Positions 1 to 8,004 are shown, numbered from the stretch's first letter. The stretch: DNA of 18,101 nt from an uncultured Shinella sp. (GCF_946479415.1 NZ_CAMLFY010000093.1:1-18101), one strand, 5' to 3'. The notes: a model not told the origin generated them from the letters alone. Program-made: numbers and translations.

Positions 1-213
1 CACCATGGCGGCGGCGTCGGCATGGGCTTCTCGCAGCATTCGGGCGTCGTCATCTGCGCCGACGGCACCGATGCGGCAGCCGAGCGCCTCAGCCGCGTGC
101 TGTGGAACGACCCGGCAACCGGCGTCATGCGCCACGCCGATGCGGGCTACGATATCGCGCTCGATTGCGCGAAGGAAAAGGGCCTGCGCCTGCCGGGCAT
201 CCTCGGCAACTGA
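1..213 (+). CDS. hutU: Urocanate hydratase (urocanase), C-terminal end only
   Basis: This is the last 70 codons of an open frame that enters from the left edge and stops at TGA 211-213. Urocanase converts urocanate to imidazolone propionate, the second step of histidine degradation in the cytoplasm. The visible residues match the conserved urocanase C-terminus: a glycine-rich [15 protein letters not shown] stretch, then [36 protein letters not shown] and a closing LPGILGN. The Gly-rich segment lies near the NAD-binding region of the family. The stop overlaps the start of hutD by one base (TGATG), so the two are almost certainly translated from one mRNA. The 5' part of the gene is outside the window. 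Family assignment is firm from the motif string. Confidence 0.95.
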   Translation, partial: HHGGGVGMGFSQHSGVVICADGTDAAAERLSRVLWNDPATGVMRHADAGYDIALDCAKEKGLRLPGILGN

Positions 214-791
214 TGGCGAAGCTTCTTCGCAACAGCGACCATCGCCGCATGCCGTGGAAGAACGGCGGCGGCGAGACGGTCGAGGTGATCGTCCATCCGG
301 AAGGCGCAAGCCTTTCGGATTTCGGTTGGCGGGTCAGCATGGCGACGGTGGCGAGCGACGGGCCGTTCTCGGTCTTTCCCGGCATCGATCGCACGCTGGC
401 GGTGCTGTCAGGCGATGGCATGGATCTCTCCATCGAGGGCCTGGGCGCCCGGCTGCTGACGCCGGCCTCCGCCCCGCTGCCCTTCCCGGCCGATGCGCCC
501 ACCACGGCGCGGCTGACCAATGGCCCGATCACCGATCTCAACGTGATGACGCGGCGTGGAGCCTTTAGCCACACGCTCACGCATCATGTCGTAACGGACT
601 CGACGGCGCTTCCGGCATCCTTAGGCGAACGCCTGCTGCTGGCGCTGGAACCGCTCGGCGTGTCCACCCCGGAAGGCCTGATCGGTCTTCAGCCGCTCGA
701 CGCCCTGGTGCTCGGCGGTTCGGAGAAAGCCGATGTGCTGGCCGCTGGCGAACGTAGCGCCTTCTATCTGGTAGAAATCACTCCCGCCTGA
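213..791 (+). CDS. hutD: HutD/Ves family cupin protein of histidine utilisation
   Basis: This gene encodes 192 residues beginning [20 protein letters not shown]. The PWKNGGGETVEV motif (residues 14-25), the FGWRVSMATV segment and the downstream PFSVFPGIDRTLAVLSG pattern are typical of the HutD/Ves family, a small bicupin fold. I chose the ATG at 213 because it overlaps the hutU stop by one base and begins exactly at the family's usual N-terminus; in-frame sequence further upstream lies inside hutU. HutD proteins accompany hut operons in many proteobacteria. They have been proposed to bind an intermediate such as formylglutamate or urocanate and to limit hut expression, but no enzymatic reaction is settled. 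The gene appears to be last in its operon, since a 84-nt gap with a hairpin separates it from the next gene. Confidence 0.9.
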   Translation: MAKLLRNSDHRRMPWKNGGGETVEVIVHPEGASLSDFGWRVSMATVASDGPFSVFPGIDRTLAVLSGDGMDLSIEGLGARLLTPASAPLPFPADAPTTARLTNGPITDLNVMTRRGAFSHTLTHHVVTDSTALPASLGERLLLALEPLGVSTPEGLIGLQPLDALVLGGSEKADVLAAGERSAFYLVEITPA

Positions 792-839
792 GCCATCGGC
801 GCAAGCGATTTCCTTGTCCGCTCCCCTGCGGAGTGCTAC

Positions 840-867
840 CTCCCGGCACATCCATTTTTGCCGGGAG
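840..867 (+). promoter_or_regulatory. Hairpin covering the Shine-Dalgarno of the aldo/keto reductase gene
   Basis: A perfect 9-bp inverted repeat, CTCCCGGCA (840-848) and TGCCGGGAG (859-867), encloses a 10-nt loop. The right arm contains the GGGAG that is the only plausible ribosome binding site for the ATG at 876, so in the folded RNA the site would be paired. It could act as a translational switch. A TTTT follows at 871-874 so a weak terminator for the hut operon is the other reading. The inverted repeat is seen directly; function is inferred. Confidence 0.5.
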
Positions 868-875
868 ACATTTTC

Positions 876-1862
876 ATGAGACATCGCAAATTCGGCCGCA
901 CGGGTTTTACCACCACGGATATCGGTTTCGGCGCCTGGCAGATCGGCGGCGCCTGGGGTGACGTCAGCGAGGCCGATGGCCGCGCCGCGCTCAATGCCGC
1001 GCTCGACGCCGGCATGACCTTCATCGACACCGCCGACGTCTATGGCGACGGCCGCTCGGAAAAGATCATCGCCGATGTGCTGAAGGATCGCGGCGGCCAG
1101 CGCCCGATGGTTGCCACCAAGGCCGGCCGCCGGCTCTCGCCGCATGTCGCCGATGGCTACACCAAGGCCAATCTCGAAGGCTTCATCGACCGCAGCCTGA
1201 AAAACCTCGGCGTCGAGCGCCTCGACCTCGTGCAGCTGCATTGCCCGCCGACCGACGTCTATTACCGCCCCGAGGTCTTCCAGGCGCTGGACGAGATCAA
1301 GGCCGCCGGCAAGATCGCCAATTACGGCGTCAGCGTCGAAAAGGTCGAGGAAGCGCTGAAGGCGATCGAGTATCCCGGCGTGGTCAGCGTACAGATCATC
1401 TACAACATCTTCCGCCAGCGCCCGGCAGCGCTGTTCTTCAAGGAGGCGGCCCGCCGCCAGGTCGCCGTCATCGCCCGCGTGCCGCTGGCAAGCGGCCTGC
1501 TCTCCGGCAAGATCACCCGCGAAACTGCCTTCGCCGCCGATGACCACCGCAACTTCAACCGCAACGGCGATGCCTTCGATGTCGGCGAGACCTTTGCCGG
1601 CGTGCCATTCGAAACCGGCCTGCAGGCCGTCGAGGAAATCCGCGCGCTGGTGCCGGCAAGCCAGACGATGGCGGCCTTCGCGCTGCGCTGGATCCTGATG
1701 GCGGATGCCGTCAGCGTTGTCATTCCCGGTGCCCGCAATGCCCAGCAGGCCGAGGCCAATGCCAAGGCCGCCGGCCTGCCTGCAATCCCGGAAGACGTCA
1801 TGGAAGCCACGCGCGAAATCTACTACCGGCTCGTCGCGCCGCACGTCCAGCACCGCTGGTAA
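876..1862 (+). CDS. Aldo/keto reductase
   Basis: The 328-residue product is an NAD(P)H-dependent aldo/keto reductase of the (beta/alpha)8 superfamily, expected in the cytoplasm. The four catalytic residues are visible at the usual spacing: Asp51 and Tyr56 in FIDTADVYGDGRSE, Lys82 in VATKAG and His122 in LVQLHCP. The C-terminal cofactor-binding region includes VVIPGARNAQQAEANA. I chose ATG 876 rather than the TTG at 858 because a GGGAGA lies 7-12 bases before it and family members begin close to the RKFGRTG motif. Length is normal for the family. Substrate cannot be read from sequence; the closest general type is the AKR11/AKR12-like bacterial group. A separate hairpin overlaps its ribosome binding site. 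The gene has no obvious partner; the binding-protein gene downstream is 115 nt away. Confidence 0.92.
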   Translation: MRHRKFGRTGFTTTDIGFGAWQIGGAWGDVSEADGRAALNAALDAGMTFIDTADVYGDGRSEKIIADVLKDRGGQRPMVATKAGRRLSPHVADGYTKANLEGFIDRSLKNLGVERLDLVQLHCPPTDVYYRPEVFQALDEIKAAGKIANYGVSVEKVEEALKAIEYPGVVSVQIIYNIFRQRPAALFFKEAARRQVAVIARVPLASGLLSGKITRETAFAADDHRNFNRNGDAFDVGETFAGVPFETGLQAVEEIRALVPASQTMAAFALRWILMADAVSVVIPGARNAQQAEANAKAAGLPAIPEDVMEATREIYYRLVAPHVQHRW

Positions 1863-1872
1863 ATCCAAGCGA

Positions 1873-1926
1873 GCGCATAAACGGAAATGATAGCTAACAT
1901 CAGGTCTATCTATTTCGTTTATGCGC
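1873..1926 (+). repeat. Long imperfect inverted repeat, 54 nt, between two genes
   Basis: Arms GCGCATAAACG (1873-1883) and CGTTTATGCGC (1916-1926) are perfectly complementary over 11 bp. Pairing continues inward with a G-U and two A-U pairs, then a two-base mismatch, then GATAG (1889-1893) with CTATC (1906-1910) around a 12-nt loop. There is no T-tract after it, so it is not a standard intrinsic terminator. It occupies nearly half of the 115-nt gap between the reductase and the binding-protein gene. It may be an RNA structural element, a protein-binding palindrome or an intergenic palindromic repeat; the sequence does not decide. Confidence 0.6.
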
Positions 1927-1977
1927 AGCCTCGCGCTACCGTTCCCCATCGGTCACGACAACAACAGGGGAACGACC

Positions 1978-2754
1978 ATGAAGAAAATGCTGCTTGCACT
2001 GGCGCTCGCAGGCTCCACCCTCCTTTCCGCAGCCGCCTCCGCCGAGACGCTGAAGATCGGCACGGAGGGCGCCTATCCGCCCTTCAACTTCCAGGATTCC
2101 AACGGCAAGCTCGGCGGTTTCGACGTGGAAATCGGTCTCGCACTCTGCGAGAAGATGAAGGTGGAATGCGAAGTCGTCGGCCAGGATTGGGATGGCATCA
2201 TTCCCGGCCTTCTCGCCAAGAAATACGACATGATCATCGCCTCGATGTTCATCACCGAAGAGCGAAAGAAGCAGGTCAACTTCACCGACCCCTACTACCT
2301 CGCCGCCATGACCCACGCCGCGCCGAAAAACTCCGGCATCACGGATTTCACCAATGAGGGCATGAAGGGCAAGACGATCGGCGCCCAGGGCGGCACGACG
2401 CAGGCAGACTATGCCGCCGCCGTTTATCCCGATGCCGACATCAAGCTCTATCCGACGCAGGACGAGGTCAACCTCGACATGGCGAACGGCCGCCTCGATC
2501 TGCAGGTCGGCGACATGATCCCGCTGCTCGACTGGGTCACCAAGAATGACGACGGCAAGGCCTGCTGCGAGCTGATCGGCGAGCCGATCACCGACAAGAA
2601 GTTCGTCGGCGAAGGCGTCGGCATCGCGGTGCGCCAGGAAGACAACGATCTTCGCGAAAAGCTGAACGCCGCGCTGAAGGAAATCCGCGAAGACGGCACC
2701 TACAAGAAGATCAACGACAAATACTTCTCGATCGATATCTACACGATGAAGTAA
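1978..2754 (+). CDS. Amino-acid ABC transporter, periplasmic substrate-binding protein
   Basis: This 258-residue protein is a family 3 extracellular solute-binding protein (the polar amino acid group that includes HisJ and ArgT). Residues 1-22 form a signal peptide with a short positively charged start, a Leu/Ala core and an ASA-E cleavage site. The mature protein starts ETLKIGTEGAYPPFNF and carries the family patterns GKLGGFDVEIGLALCEKM, DWDGIIPGLLAKKYDMIIASM and TEERKKQVNFTDPYY. A GGGG at 1967-1970 is the ribosome binding site. It would capture a polar or basic amino acid in the periplasm, perhaps arginine, ornithine, lysine or histidine, but the ligand is not certain. No permease or ATPase gene is adjacent, so it must work with a transporter encoded elsewhere. 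A strong terminator follows directly, indicating a monocistronic unit or the end of one. Confidence 0.92.
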   Translation: MKKMLLALALAGSTLLSAAASAETLKIGTEGAYPPFNFQDSNGKLGGFDVEIGLALCEKMKVECEVVGQDWDGIIPGLLAKKYDMIIASMFITEERKKQVNFTDPYYLAAMTHAAPKNSGITDFTNEGMKGKTIGAQGGTTQADYAAAVYPDADIKLYPTQDEVNLDMANGRLDLQVGDMIPLLDWVTKNDDGKACCELIGEPITDKKFVGEGVGIAVRQEDNDLREKLNAALKEIREDGTYKKINDKYFSIDIYTMK

Positions 2755-2761
2755 GGATCGC

Positions 2762-2785
2762 GGGGCGGCTTCGGCCGCCCCTTTT
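2762..2785 (+). terminator. Intrinsic terminator of the binding-protein gene
   Basis: GGGGCGGC (2762-2769) and GCCGCCCC (2774-2781) form a perfect 8-bp stem closed by a TTCG tetraloop and followed by TTTT. The C(UUCG)G loop is exceptionally stable. It starts 7 bases after the TAA stop of the binding-protein gene. Confidence 0.92.
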
Positions 2786-2796
2786 CGTTTCCGGCA

Positions 2797-3012
2797 TCAC
2801 GATCTTGGCCAGGCGTTTCCGGCACTTCCATTCATGCGATAGGCGGTCGAGAAGAACGGCTCGGCCTCGGTGTCCTCTATCGGACTGACGAGAAACGGAA
2901 ACGGATCGAGCACCCTTCTCGGCCGGAAATCCATGCGCGCCTCGACGCCCGCCGCCAGGAGATCATCGACATAGGACCCCGCGAGTCCGCTGGTGCTAAA
3001 CCGTTCCCACAT
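2797..3012 (-). CDS. Small hypothetical protein, 71 residues
   Basis: I do not recognise this product. The frame starts at ATG 3012 and ends at TGA 2797-2799. It begins MWERFSTSGLAGSYVDDLLA, shows no signal peptide or membrane segment, and has an acidic patch (IEDTEAEP) in its second half. Support for it being real: a strong ribosome binding site GAAGGGGA (3028 down to 3021) lies 8 nt before the ATG, codon use has the GC-rich third positions of neighbouring genes, and its stop falls just past the terminator of the converging gene. It faces away from the LysR regulator across a 143-nt gap, the usual layout of a LysR target. A second ATG at 3019 in another frame gives only seven codons overlapping this start. 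No function is assigned. Confidence 0.55.
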   Translation of the reverse strand: MWERFSTSGLAGSYVDDLLAAGVEARMDFRPRRVLDPFPFLVSPIEDTEAEPFFSTAYRMNGSAGNAWPRS

Positions 3013-3080
3013 ATGGCATTTCCCCTTCTTTCAGGGTGCCCAATGCGCCGGGAATCAAATTGGTTCCGAGAAAAAACGCG

Positions 3081-3104
3081 GCGGTCGATCACATTCTTGA
3101 CCGC
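3081..3104. promoter_or_regulatory. Dyad-symmetric site in the LysR divergent region, candidate operator
   Basis: GCGGTC (3081-3086) and GACCGC (3099-3104) are inverted arms separated by 12 bp, placed between the small minus-strand gene and the LysR gene. LysR-type regulators usually bind interrupted dyads in the space between their own gene and a divergent target. The position suits this, but the spacing does not give a clean T-N11-A box, so the assignment is tentative. Confidence 0.3.
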
Positions 3105-3155
3105 TCAAAGCAGGCTCCGCTTGCCTCTCATTGAGCTGTCATTCTAACTACACGC

Positions 3156-4112
3156 ATGCCGATAAATCGCCTGGAACGCTTTGCCCACAACCTCGACTGG
3201 AACCTGCTGCGCACCTTTGTCGTCGTGGTGGAGGAAGGCTCGATCACCCGCGCGGCAAACCGCCTGCTTCTCCAGCAGCCCGCCGTCAGCATGGCTTTGA
3301 AGCGGCTGGAACAATCCGTCGGCCACAAGCTGATCGACCGCAGTCCCGGCCGCTTCGAACTCACCGAAGCCGGCGAACGGCTGCATGCGCTTTGCCACGA
3401 TATTTTTTCCGCCATCGTGCGCCTGCCGGAAGCCATGGAGCCGTCCGGCGAGGATGTGTCGGGCCATATCACCATCCATGCCGTCAGCCATGCCATGAAC
3501 CCGGCTTGGGACCGGGCGATCGCCGATTTCTTCCGGCTGCATCCGCGCGTCACCGTAGGCGTGACCGTCGAGACGACGACGGATGTCATCCGCTCGGTGG
3601 AACGCGGGGTGGCGACGCTCGGCCTGTCCGACGGGATCATTCCAGAGGGTCTGGAGAAGACCCCCTTCTGCTACGAGCGCTATGCCCTCTATTGCGGCCG
3701 CGCGCACCGTCTCTTCGGCGTGCTGGATGCCAAGCTGGAGGACCTGCGCGGCGAACCCTATGTCAGCTTCCTCGCCGATGTGCTGGGCGGGCCGCATATG
3801 GGACCGGTGACGGCCGTGCGCGCCGTCGGCTCCTTCGGCCAGCAGGTCCGCGCACTTGCCTTCAACGTGGAGGAGGTGCAGCGGCTCGTCGTCGCCAATG
3901 CCGGCATCGGCATGCTGCCGGCGCACCTGACCGGGGCGGCGCTCGCTGCCGGCGACCTCTGGCAATTGCCGCCCTATGACGATCTGCCGGTGACGGAGAC
4001 CTTTCGCATCACCAATCCCGGCTCCGCGCTCAATCCGGCCGAGCGCGCCTTCCTCACGCATATCGCCGATGTACCGCCATGGCGCTGGGGCGAGCCGCAT
4101 CAATCGAACTGA
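3156..4112 (+). CDS. LysR-family transcriptional regulator
   Basis: The 318-residue product has the LysR layout. An N-terminal winged helix-turn-helix occupies about residues 15-75 (DWNLLRTFVVVVEEGSITRAAN, then QQPAVSMALKRLEQSVGHKLIDR and FELTEAGERL). A linker helix and a two-lobed periplasmic-binding-protein-like effector domain follow, from about residue 95 to 300. It binds DNA as an oligomer and responds to a small-molecule effector that cannot be read here. The ATG at 3156 gives the standard distance to the helix-turn-helix; the ribosome binding site in front of it is weak. Likely targets are the divergent small gene and itself, or the FAD oxidoreductase 79 nt downstream on the same strand. 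The C-terminal tail (PPWRWGEPHQSN) is not part of the conserved fold. Confidence 0.93.
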   Translation: MPINRLERFAHNLDWNLLRTFVVVVEEGSITRAANRLLLQQPAVSMALKRLEQSVGHKLIDRSPGRFELTEAGERLHALCHDIFSAIVRLPEAMEPSGEDVSGHITIHAVSHAMNPAWDRAIADFFRLHPRVTVGVTVETTTDVIRSVERGVATLGLSDGIIPEGLEKTPFCYERYALYCGRAHRLFGVLDAKLEDLRGEPYVSFLADVLGGPHMGPVTAVRAVGSFGQQVRALAFNVEEVQRLVVANAGIGMLPAHLTGAALAAGDLWQLPPYDDLPVTETFRITNPGSALNPAERAFLTHIADVPPWRWGEPHQSN

Positions 4113-4191
4113 TATCGGCCGTCATTGCTATAAATTTGAAAAATGCCGACGGCTTGCTTAGGCCTATTCCTTCAAGACACTGGAGGGGGCC

Positions 4192-5316
4192 ATGCAGACT
4201 TACGACATCGCGATCATCGGCGGCGGCATTGCCGGCATCTCGCTCGCCTATTTCCTGAGCCCCCATCGCTCCGTCGTGGTGCTGGAGCGGGAGGATGCGC
4301 TCGGCTATCACAGCACCGGCCGTTCGGCGGCGGAATTTACGCTGCGGGACAATGCGCCGCTGGTGAATGCGCTCGCCCGCGCCAGCCATGCCTTCCTGAT
4401 GGACCCGCCAGCCGGTTTTGCCGATGTGCCGCTGCTCATCGAACGCGGCAGCATCATCCTCGGCACCGAGGACAAGGCAGCGCTGGTGCGAGAGCGGTTC
4501 GAGCAGGCAAAGGCGCTGGGCATCGCCGTCGAATGGCTGGACGAGGCCGCGATGCTGGCCCGCGCGCCCATGCTGAAGCCCTCCTATGCCGCAGCCGCCT
4601 ACTTCGACCCGGACTATTGGGACATCGAGGTGGATGCCCTGCTGCAGGCCTATGCCCGTCACGCGCGCCGCCACGGTGCGCAGATCCTCGAAAAGCGGCA
4701 GCTGACCGGCGCCCGCCGCGTTGGGGATCGATGGCTCCTCGAGACGAACGAAGAGACAATCGCTGCCGGCACGATCGTCAATGCCGCCGGCGGCTGGGCG
4801 GATACGGTCGCGGCCCTCTGCGGCGTCACCCCCATGGGCATCGTGCCGCACCGGCGCACCGCCATCACCATCGATCTGCCCGAGGGCATCGACGCCGGCC
4901 GCCTGCCCGAGATCAACGAGATCGAAGACACCTTCTACTTCAAGCCGGAGGGCGGCCGCCTGCTCGCCTCACCCGCCGATGCCACGCCCTGCGAGGCGGC
5001 CGACGTGCAGCCGGAAGAGCTCGACGTCGCCTATGCCGCCCATTATGTCGAGGAGGCAACGACGCTCAATGTGCGCCGCATCTTCAAGAGCTGGGCCGGC
5101 CTGCGCAGCTTTTCCGAGGACCGCCTGCCCGTCATTGGTCCGGCAAAGGATGCCGAAAACTTCTTCTGGCTCGCCGGACAGGGCGGCTATGGCATCCTGA
5201 CCTCCCCCGCCCTCGGAAGCCTCGCCGCTGCGCTTCTGACGGAAAGCCCCGTGCCGGAACCGCTGGCACGCGAGGGCATCGGGGCCGACACGTTCAGTCC
5301 CTTGCGGTTCTCCTGA
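4192..5316 (+). CDS. DAO-family FAD-dependent oxidoreductase
   Basis: The 374-residue protein belongs to the D-amino acid oxidase/glycine oxidase-like FAD oxidoreductases. A Rossmann dinucleotide motif lies at residues 6-20 (IAIIGGGIAGISLAY, with Gly10, Gly12 and Gly15), and Glu32 after the second strand is the expected ribose-binding acid. The STGRSAAEF motif (41-49) and the C-terminal FAD-contact segments SWAGLRSFSEDRLPVIG and FWLAGQGGYGILTSPALG are typical. The enzyme would oxidise a secondary or primary amine, an amino acid or a 2-hydroxyacid; the substrate is unknown. GGAGGGGG (4182-4189) two bases before ATG 4192 is a rich if closely spaced ribosome binding site. It lies downstream of the LysR gene on the same strand, which suggests co-regulation. 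No signal peptide is seen. A second inverted repeat, GCCGTC (4118-4123) with GACGGC (4148-4153), lies in the gap before it. Confidence 0.9.
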   Translation: MQTYDIAIIGGGIAGISLAYFLSPHRSVVVLEREDALGYHSTGRSAAEFTLRDNAPLVNALARASHAFLMDPPAGFADVPLLIERGSIILGTEDKAALVRERFEQAKALGIAVEWLDEAAMLARAPMLKPSYAAAAYFDPDYWDIEVDALLQAYARHARRHGAQILEKRQLTGARRVGDRWLLETNEETIAAGTIVNAAGGWADTVAALCGVTPMGIVPHRRTAITIDLPEGIDAGRLPEINEIEDTFYFKPEGGRLLASPADATPCEAADVQPEELDVAYAAHYVEEATTLNVRRIFKSWAGLRSFSEDRLPVIGPAKDAENFFWLAGQGGYGILTSPALGSLAAALLTESPVPEPLAREGIGADTFSPLRFS

Positions 5317-5340
5317 AACAAGGCACACCCCGAAAACGAA

Positions 5341-5363
5341 ACGGGCGCCTCAAGGGCGCCCGT
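5341..5363 (-). terminator. Intrinsic terminator of secDF, possibly shared with the oxidoreductase gene
   Basis: ACGGGCGCC (5341-5349) and GGCGCCCGT (5355-5363) form a perfect 9-bp stem around a 5-nt loop. On the minus strand it is followed by TTCGTTTTCG, a reasonable U-rich tail, and it lies 7 nt after the secDF stop. On the plus strand the tail is poorer (TCTGGTTTC). It sits between convergent genes, so it may work in both directions. Confidence 0.85.
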
Positions 5364-5370
5364 TCTGGTT

Positions 5371-7899
5371 TCAAGCTTCCGCTGCCGGCGTACCGGCCGG
5401 GCGCGTTGCGCTGCGATCCTTCCAGTAGCGGTTGAGGAACAGCAGGATCGGGCCGCCGATATAGATCGACGAGGTCGTTGCGACGATGACGCCGAACAGC
5501 ATCGGCCACGCGAACGGCTTGACCGTATCGCCACCCCAGATCGCCATGGGCAGCAGCGAGGCTGCAACGGCGACCGAGGTGAAGATGCATCGCATGACCA
5601 CCTGGTTGATCGACAGGTCGATCAGTTCCGAGAACGGCATCGTCTTGTACTTGCGCATGTTCTCGCGCATGCGGTCGTACACCACCACCTTGTCGTTGAC
5701 CGAGTAGCCGATCAGCGTCAGCACGGCGGCGATGGCCGTCAGGTTGAAGTCGATCTGCATCAGCGAGAAGAAGCCGATCATCTTGGTGATATCGAGGATC
5801 AGCGTCGCGATGGCGCCCACGGCGAAGTGCCATTCGAAACGCCACCAGATGTAGATCAGGATCGCCAGCATGCCGAGGCCGACGGCGAGGAAGCCGGAGC
5901 GGGCAAGCTCGGTGGAAACCGTCGGGCCGACGACTTCCGTGCGCTCGAAGCTCGCATCCGGGATCACTTCGGCAACGCCGTCGCGGATCTTCTGGAGGGC
6001 TGCGGTCTGCACCTCTTCGCCACCCGGCTGGCGCTGGACGCGGACGAGCACCGACGTGCCCTGGCCGAACTCCTGCAGCGCCACTTCGCCAAGGTTCAGG
6101 CCTTCCATCTTCTCACGCAGCGGCGCGAGGTCGATCGGCGTCTTGGAGGTCGCCTCCACCTGGATACCGCCGACGAAGTCGATGCCGTAGTTGAGACCCG
6201 GCGTGAAGAACAGGATGATCGAGCTCGTCGAGATGAAGGCCGACATGGCAATCGCGATGTAGCGGCCGCGCATGAAGGAGAAGGTCGGGATTTCCCAGAC
6301 CTTGCCGAAGATCGAGTGGATTTCGATCTTCTTCATCTTTCTGAGGATTACGGCCTCGCGCATCAGGAACCGCACGAAGGTGATGGAGGTGAACATCGAG
6401 ATCGCAAGGCCGATGATCATGGTGATCGCAAAGCCGCGCACCGGACCCGAGCCGAACATGAAGAGCAGGATCATGCCGACCATGGTCGTCATGTTGCCGT
6501 CGACGATGGTCGCATAGGCCTTGTTGAAGCCGACATCGAGCGCCTTCATGGCGCCTGCCCCGCCCGCCGTCTCTTCACGGATACGGGCGTTGATGAGGAT
6601 GTTGGCGTCCACGGCCATACCGATGCCGAGGATGATACCCGCGATACCCGGCAGCGTCAGCGTCGAGCCGAGAATGCCGAGCAGGCCGATCGTCAGGATC
6701 GTGTGCAGCACGAGGCCGAGATTGGCGATGATACCCCAGGAGCCATAGAGCACCTGCATCATCACCACGACGGCGGCAAGGCCCGCGAGACCGGTATAGA
6801 GGCCCATGCGGATCGAATCGGAGCCGAGGTTCGGGCCGACGGTGCGCTCTTCGATGATGGTGAGCGGCGCCGGCAGGGCACCGGAGCGCAGCAGCGCCGA
6901 CAGAACGGTCGCTTCCTGCGGGTTGAAGTTGCCGGAGATCTGGCCCTGGCCGCCGATGATCGGCTCGCGGATGACGGGTGCCGTCAGCACCTTGCCATCG
7001 AGAACGATGGCGAAAGGCTTGCCGACATTGGCCTGCGTGATTTCCGCGAACTGGCGTGCGCCGGTCGAATCGAAGCTGAACGAGACGATCGGTTCGCTCG
7101 TGCGCTGGTCGAAGCCGGCCTTGGCGTCGGCCAGACGGTCGCCGGAGATCGCGACGCGCTCTTCGACGGCATATTTGTTGTTGTCGTTGGCGCCGGGCAG
7201 GATGAGCACGCCGCGCGGAGCGACGCTGTTCGGGTCCACGGTCTGGTCGACCATGTGGAAGCTCATCTGCGCGGTCGAGCCGAGCAGCTGGCGCAGGCGC
7301 GTCGGGTCCTGAAGGCCCGGCAGCTGCACGAGGATGCGGTCGCCGCCGACGCGCTGGATGAGCGGTTCGGCAACGCCGACCTGGTCGACGCGGCGACGGA
7401 TGATTTCAAGGCTCTGCTCGACGGCGGCCGACATGCGCTCGTTGATGCCGGCTTCGGTCAGCGTGACATTGATCACGAGGTCGGTGTTGGCGACGTCGAT
7501 ATCCGAGGAACCGCCGCCGAAGCCGAGCGTCGAGGTCGGCGCTGCGAGCTTGCGCACCTCCGGCAGCACCTTGTCGAGCGCGGCCTGGTCGGGCAGCGTG
7601 ACCGTCAGGGTCGTGCCGTTGAGGCGGGCGGCCGAGGCGCGCTCGCCGGCGGTGCGCAGGATGGCGCGCGTGTCGTTCAGGAGCGAATCCATGCGCGCCT
7701 TGCGCAGCGCCGCGGAATCCACCTCAAGCACGAGGTGCGAGCCGCCCTTCAGGTCGAGCCCGAGGGTGACGGGGTTGGCGGGCAGGTAACGCCCGTATTT
7801 CGCCTGCTGCTCAGGCGTCAGCACGTTCGGCACGGCCGCGAGCATCCCGAAGAGGATGATGGCGGCGGAGACAAACAATGCCCATTTGGAGGTTTTCAT
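5371..7899 (-). CDS. secDF: Protein translocase subunit SecDF, fused
   Basis: This 842-residue inner-membrane protein carries SecD and SecF as one chain. It uses the proton-motive force to help the SecYEG/SecA channel complete protein export on the periplasmic side. SecD: TM1 at about 5-23, the GLDLKGG motif at 47-53, a large periplasmic region, then a TM bundle from about 365 with GIGMAVDANILINARIREE at 425-443, which bears the conserved Asp of the proton path. SecF: TM at about 547-565, GIDFVGG at 572-578, and a bundle from about 668 with GYSVNDKVVVYDRMREN at 731-747. I chose ATG 7899 (MKTSKWALFV) over an in-frame ATG 24 codons upstream because TM1 then follows immediately, as in other rhizobial SecDF. 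Length is normal for the fusion. yajC, often next to secD, is not visible here. Confidence 0.97.
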   Translation of the reverse strand: MKTSKWALFVSAAIILFGMLAAVPNVLTPEQQAKYGRYLPANPVTLGLDLKGGSHLVLEVDSAALRKARMDSLLNDTRAILRTAGERASAARLNGTTLTVTLPDQAALDKVLPEVRKLAAPTSTLGFGGGSSDIDVANTDLVINVTLTEAGINERMSAAVEQSLEIIRRRVDQVGVAEPLIQRVGGDRILVQLPGLQDPTRLRQLLGSTAQMSFHMVDQTVDPNSVAPRGVLILPGANDNNKYAVEERVAISGDRLADAKAGFDQRTSEPIVSFSFDSTGARQFAEITQANVGKPFAIVLDGKVLTAPVIREPIIGGQGQISGNFNPQEATVLSALLRSGALPAPLTIIEERTVGPNLGSDSIRMGLYTGLAGLAAVVVMMQVLYGSWGIIANLGLVLHTILTIGLLGILGSTLTLPGIAGIILGIGMAVDANILINARIREETAGGAGAMKALDVGFNKAYATIVDGNMTTMVGMILLFMFGSGPVRGFAITMIIGLAISMFTSITFVRFLMREAVILRKMKKIEIHSIFGKVWEIPTFSFMRGRYIAIAMSAFISTSSIILFFTPGLNYGIDFVGGIQVEATSKTPIDLAPLREKMEGLNLGEVALQEFGQGTSVLVRVQRQPGGEEVQTAALQKIRDGVAEVIPDASFERTEVVGPTVSTELARSGFLAVGLGMLAILIYIWWRFEWHFAVGAIATLILDITKMIGFFSLMQIDFNLTAIAAVLTLIGYSVNDKVVVYDRMRENMRKYKTMPFSELIDLSINQVVMRCIFTSVAVAASLLPMAIWGGDTVKPFAWPMLFGVIVATTSSIYIGGPILLFLNRYWKDRSATRPAGTPAAEA

Positions 7900-8004
7900 G
7901 GGGTTGTTCCATTTCAACTGCGGGAAAGGCGCGACAACAAGCCGGCGCCCTCCATGGGATCGGAATTTCAATCAAATGGCGCGGCGCCTCGGCGCCACAA
8001 GGCC

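Noticed and set aside
621..1949. A 442-codon minus-strand frame across hutD and the aldo/keto reductase
   Set aside because: It spans two clear plus-strand genes and shows no ribosome binding site or domain.
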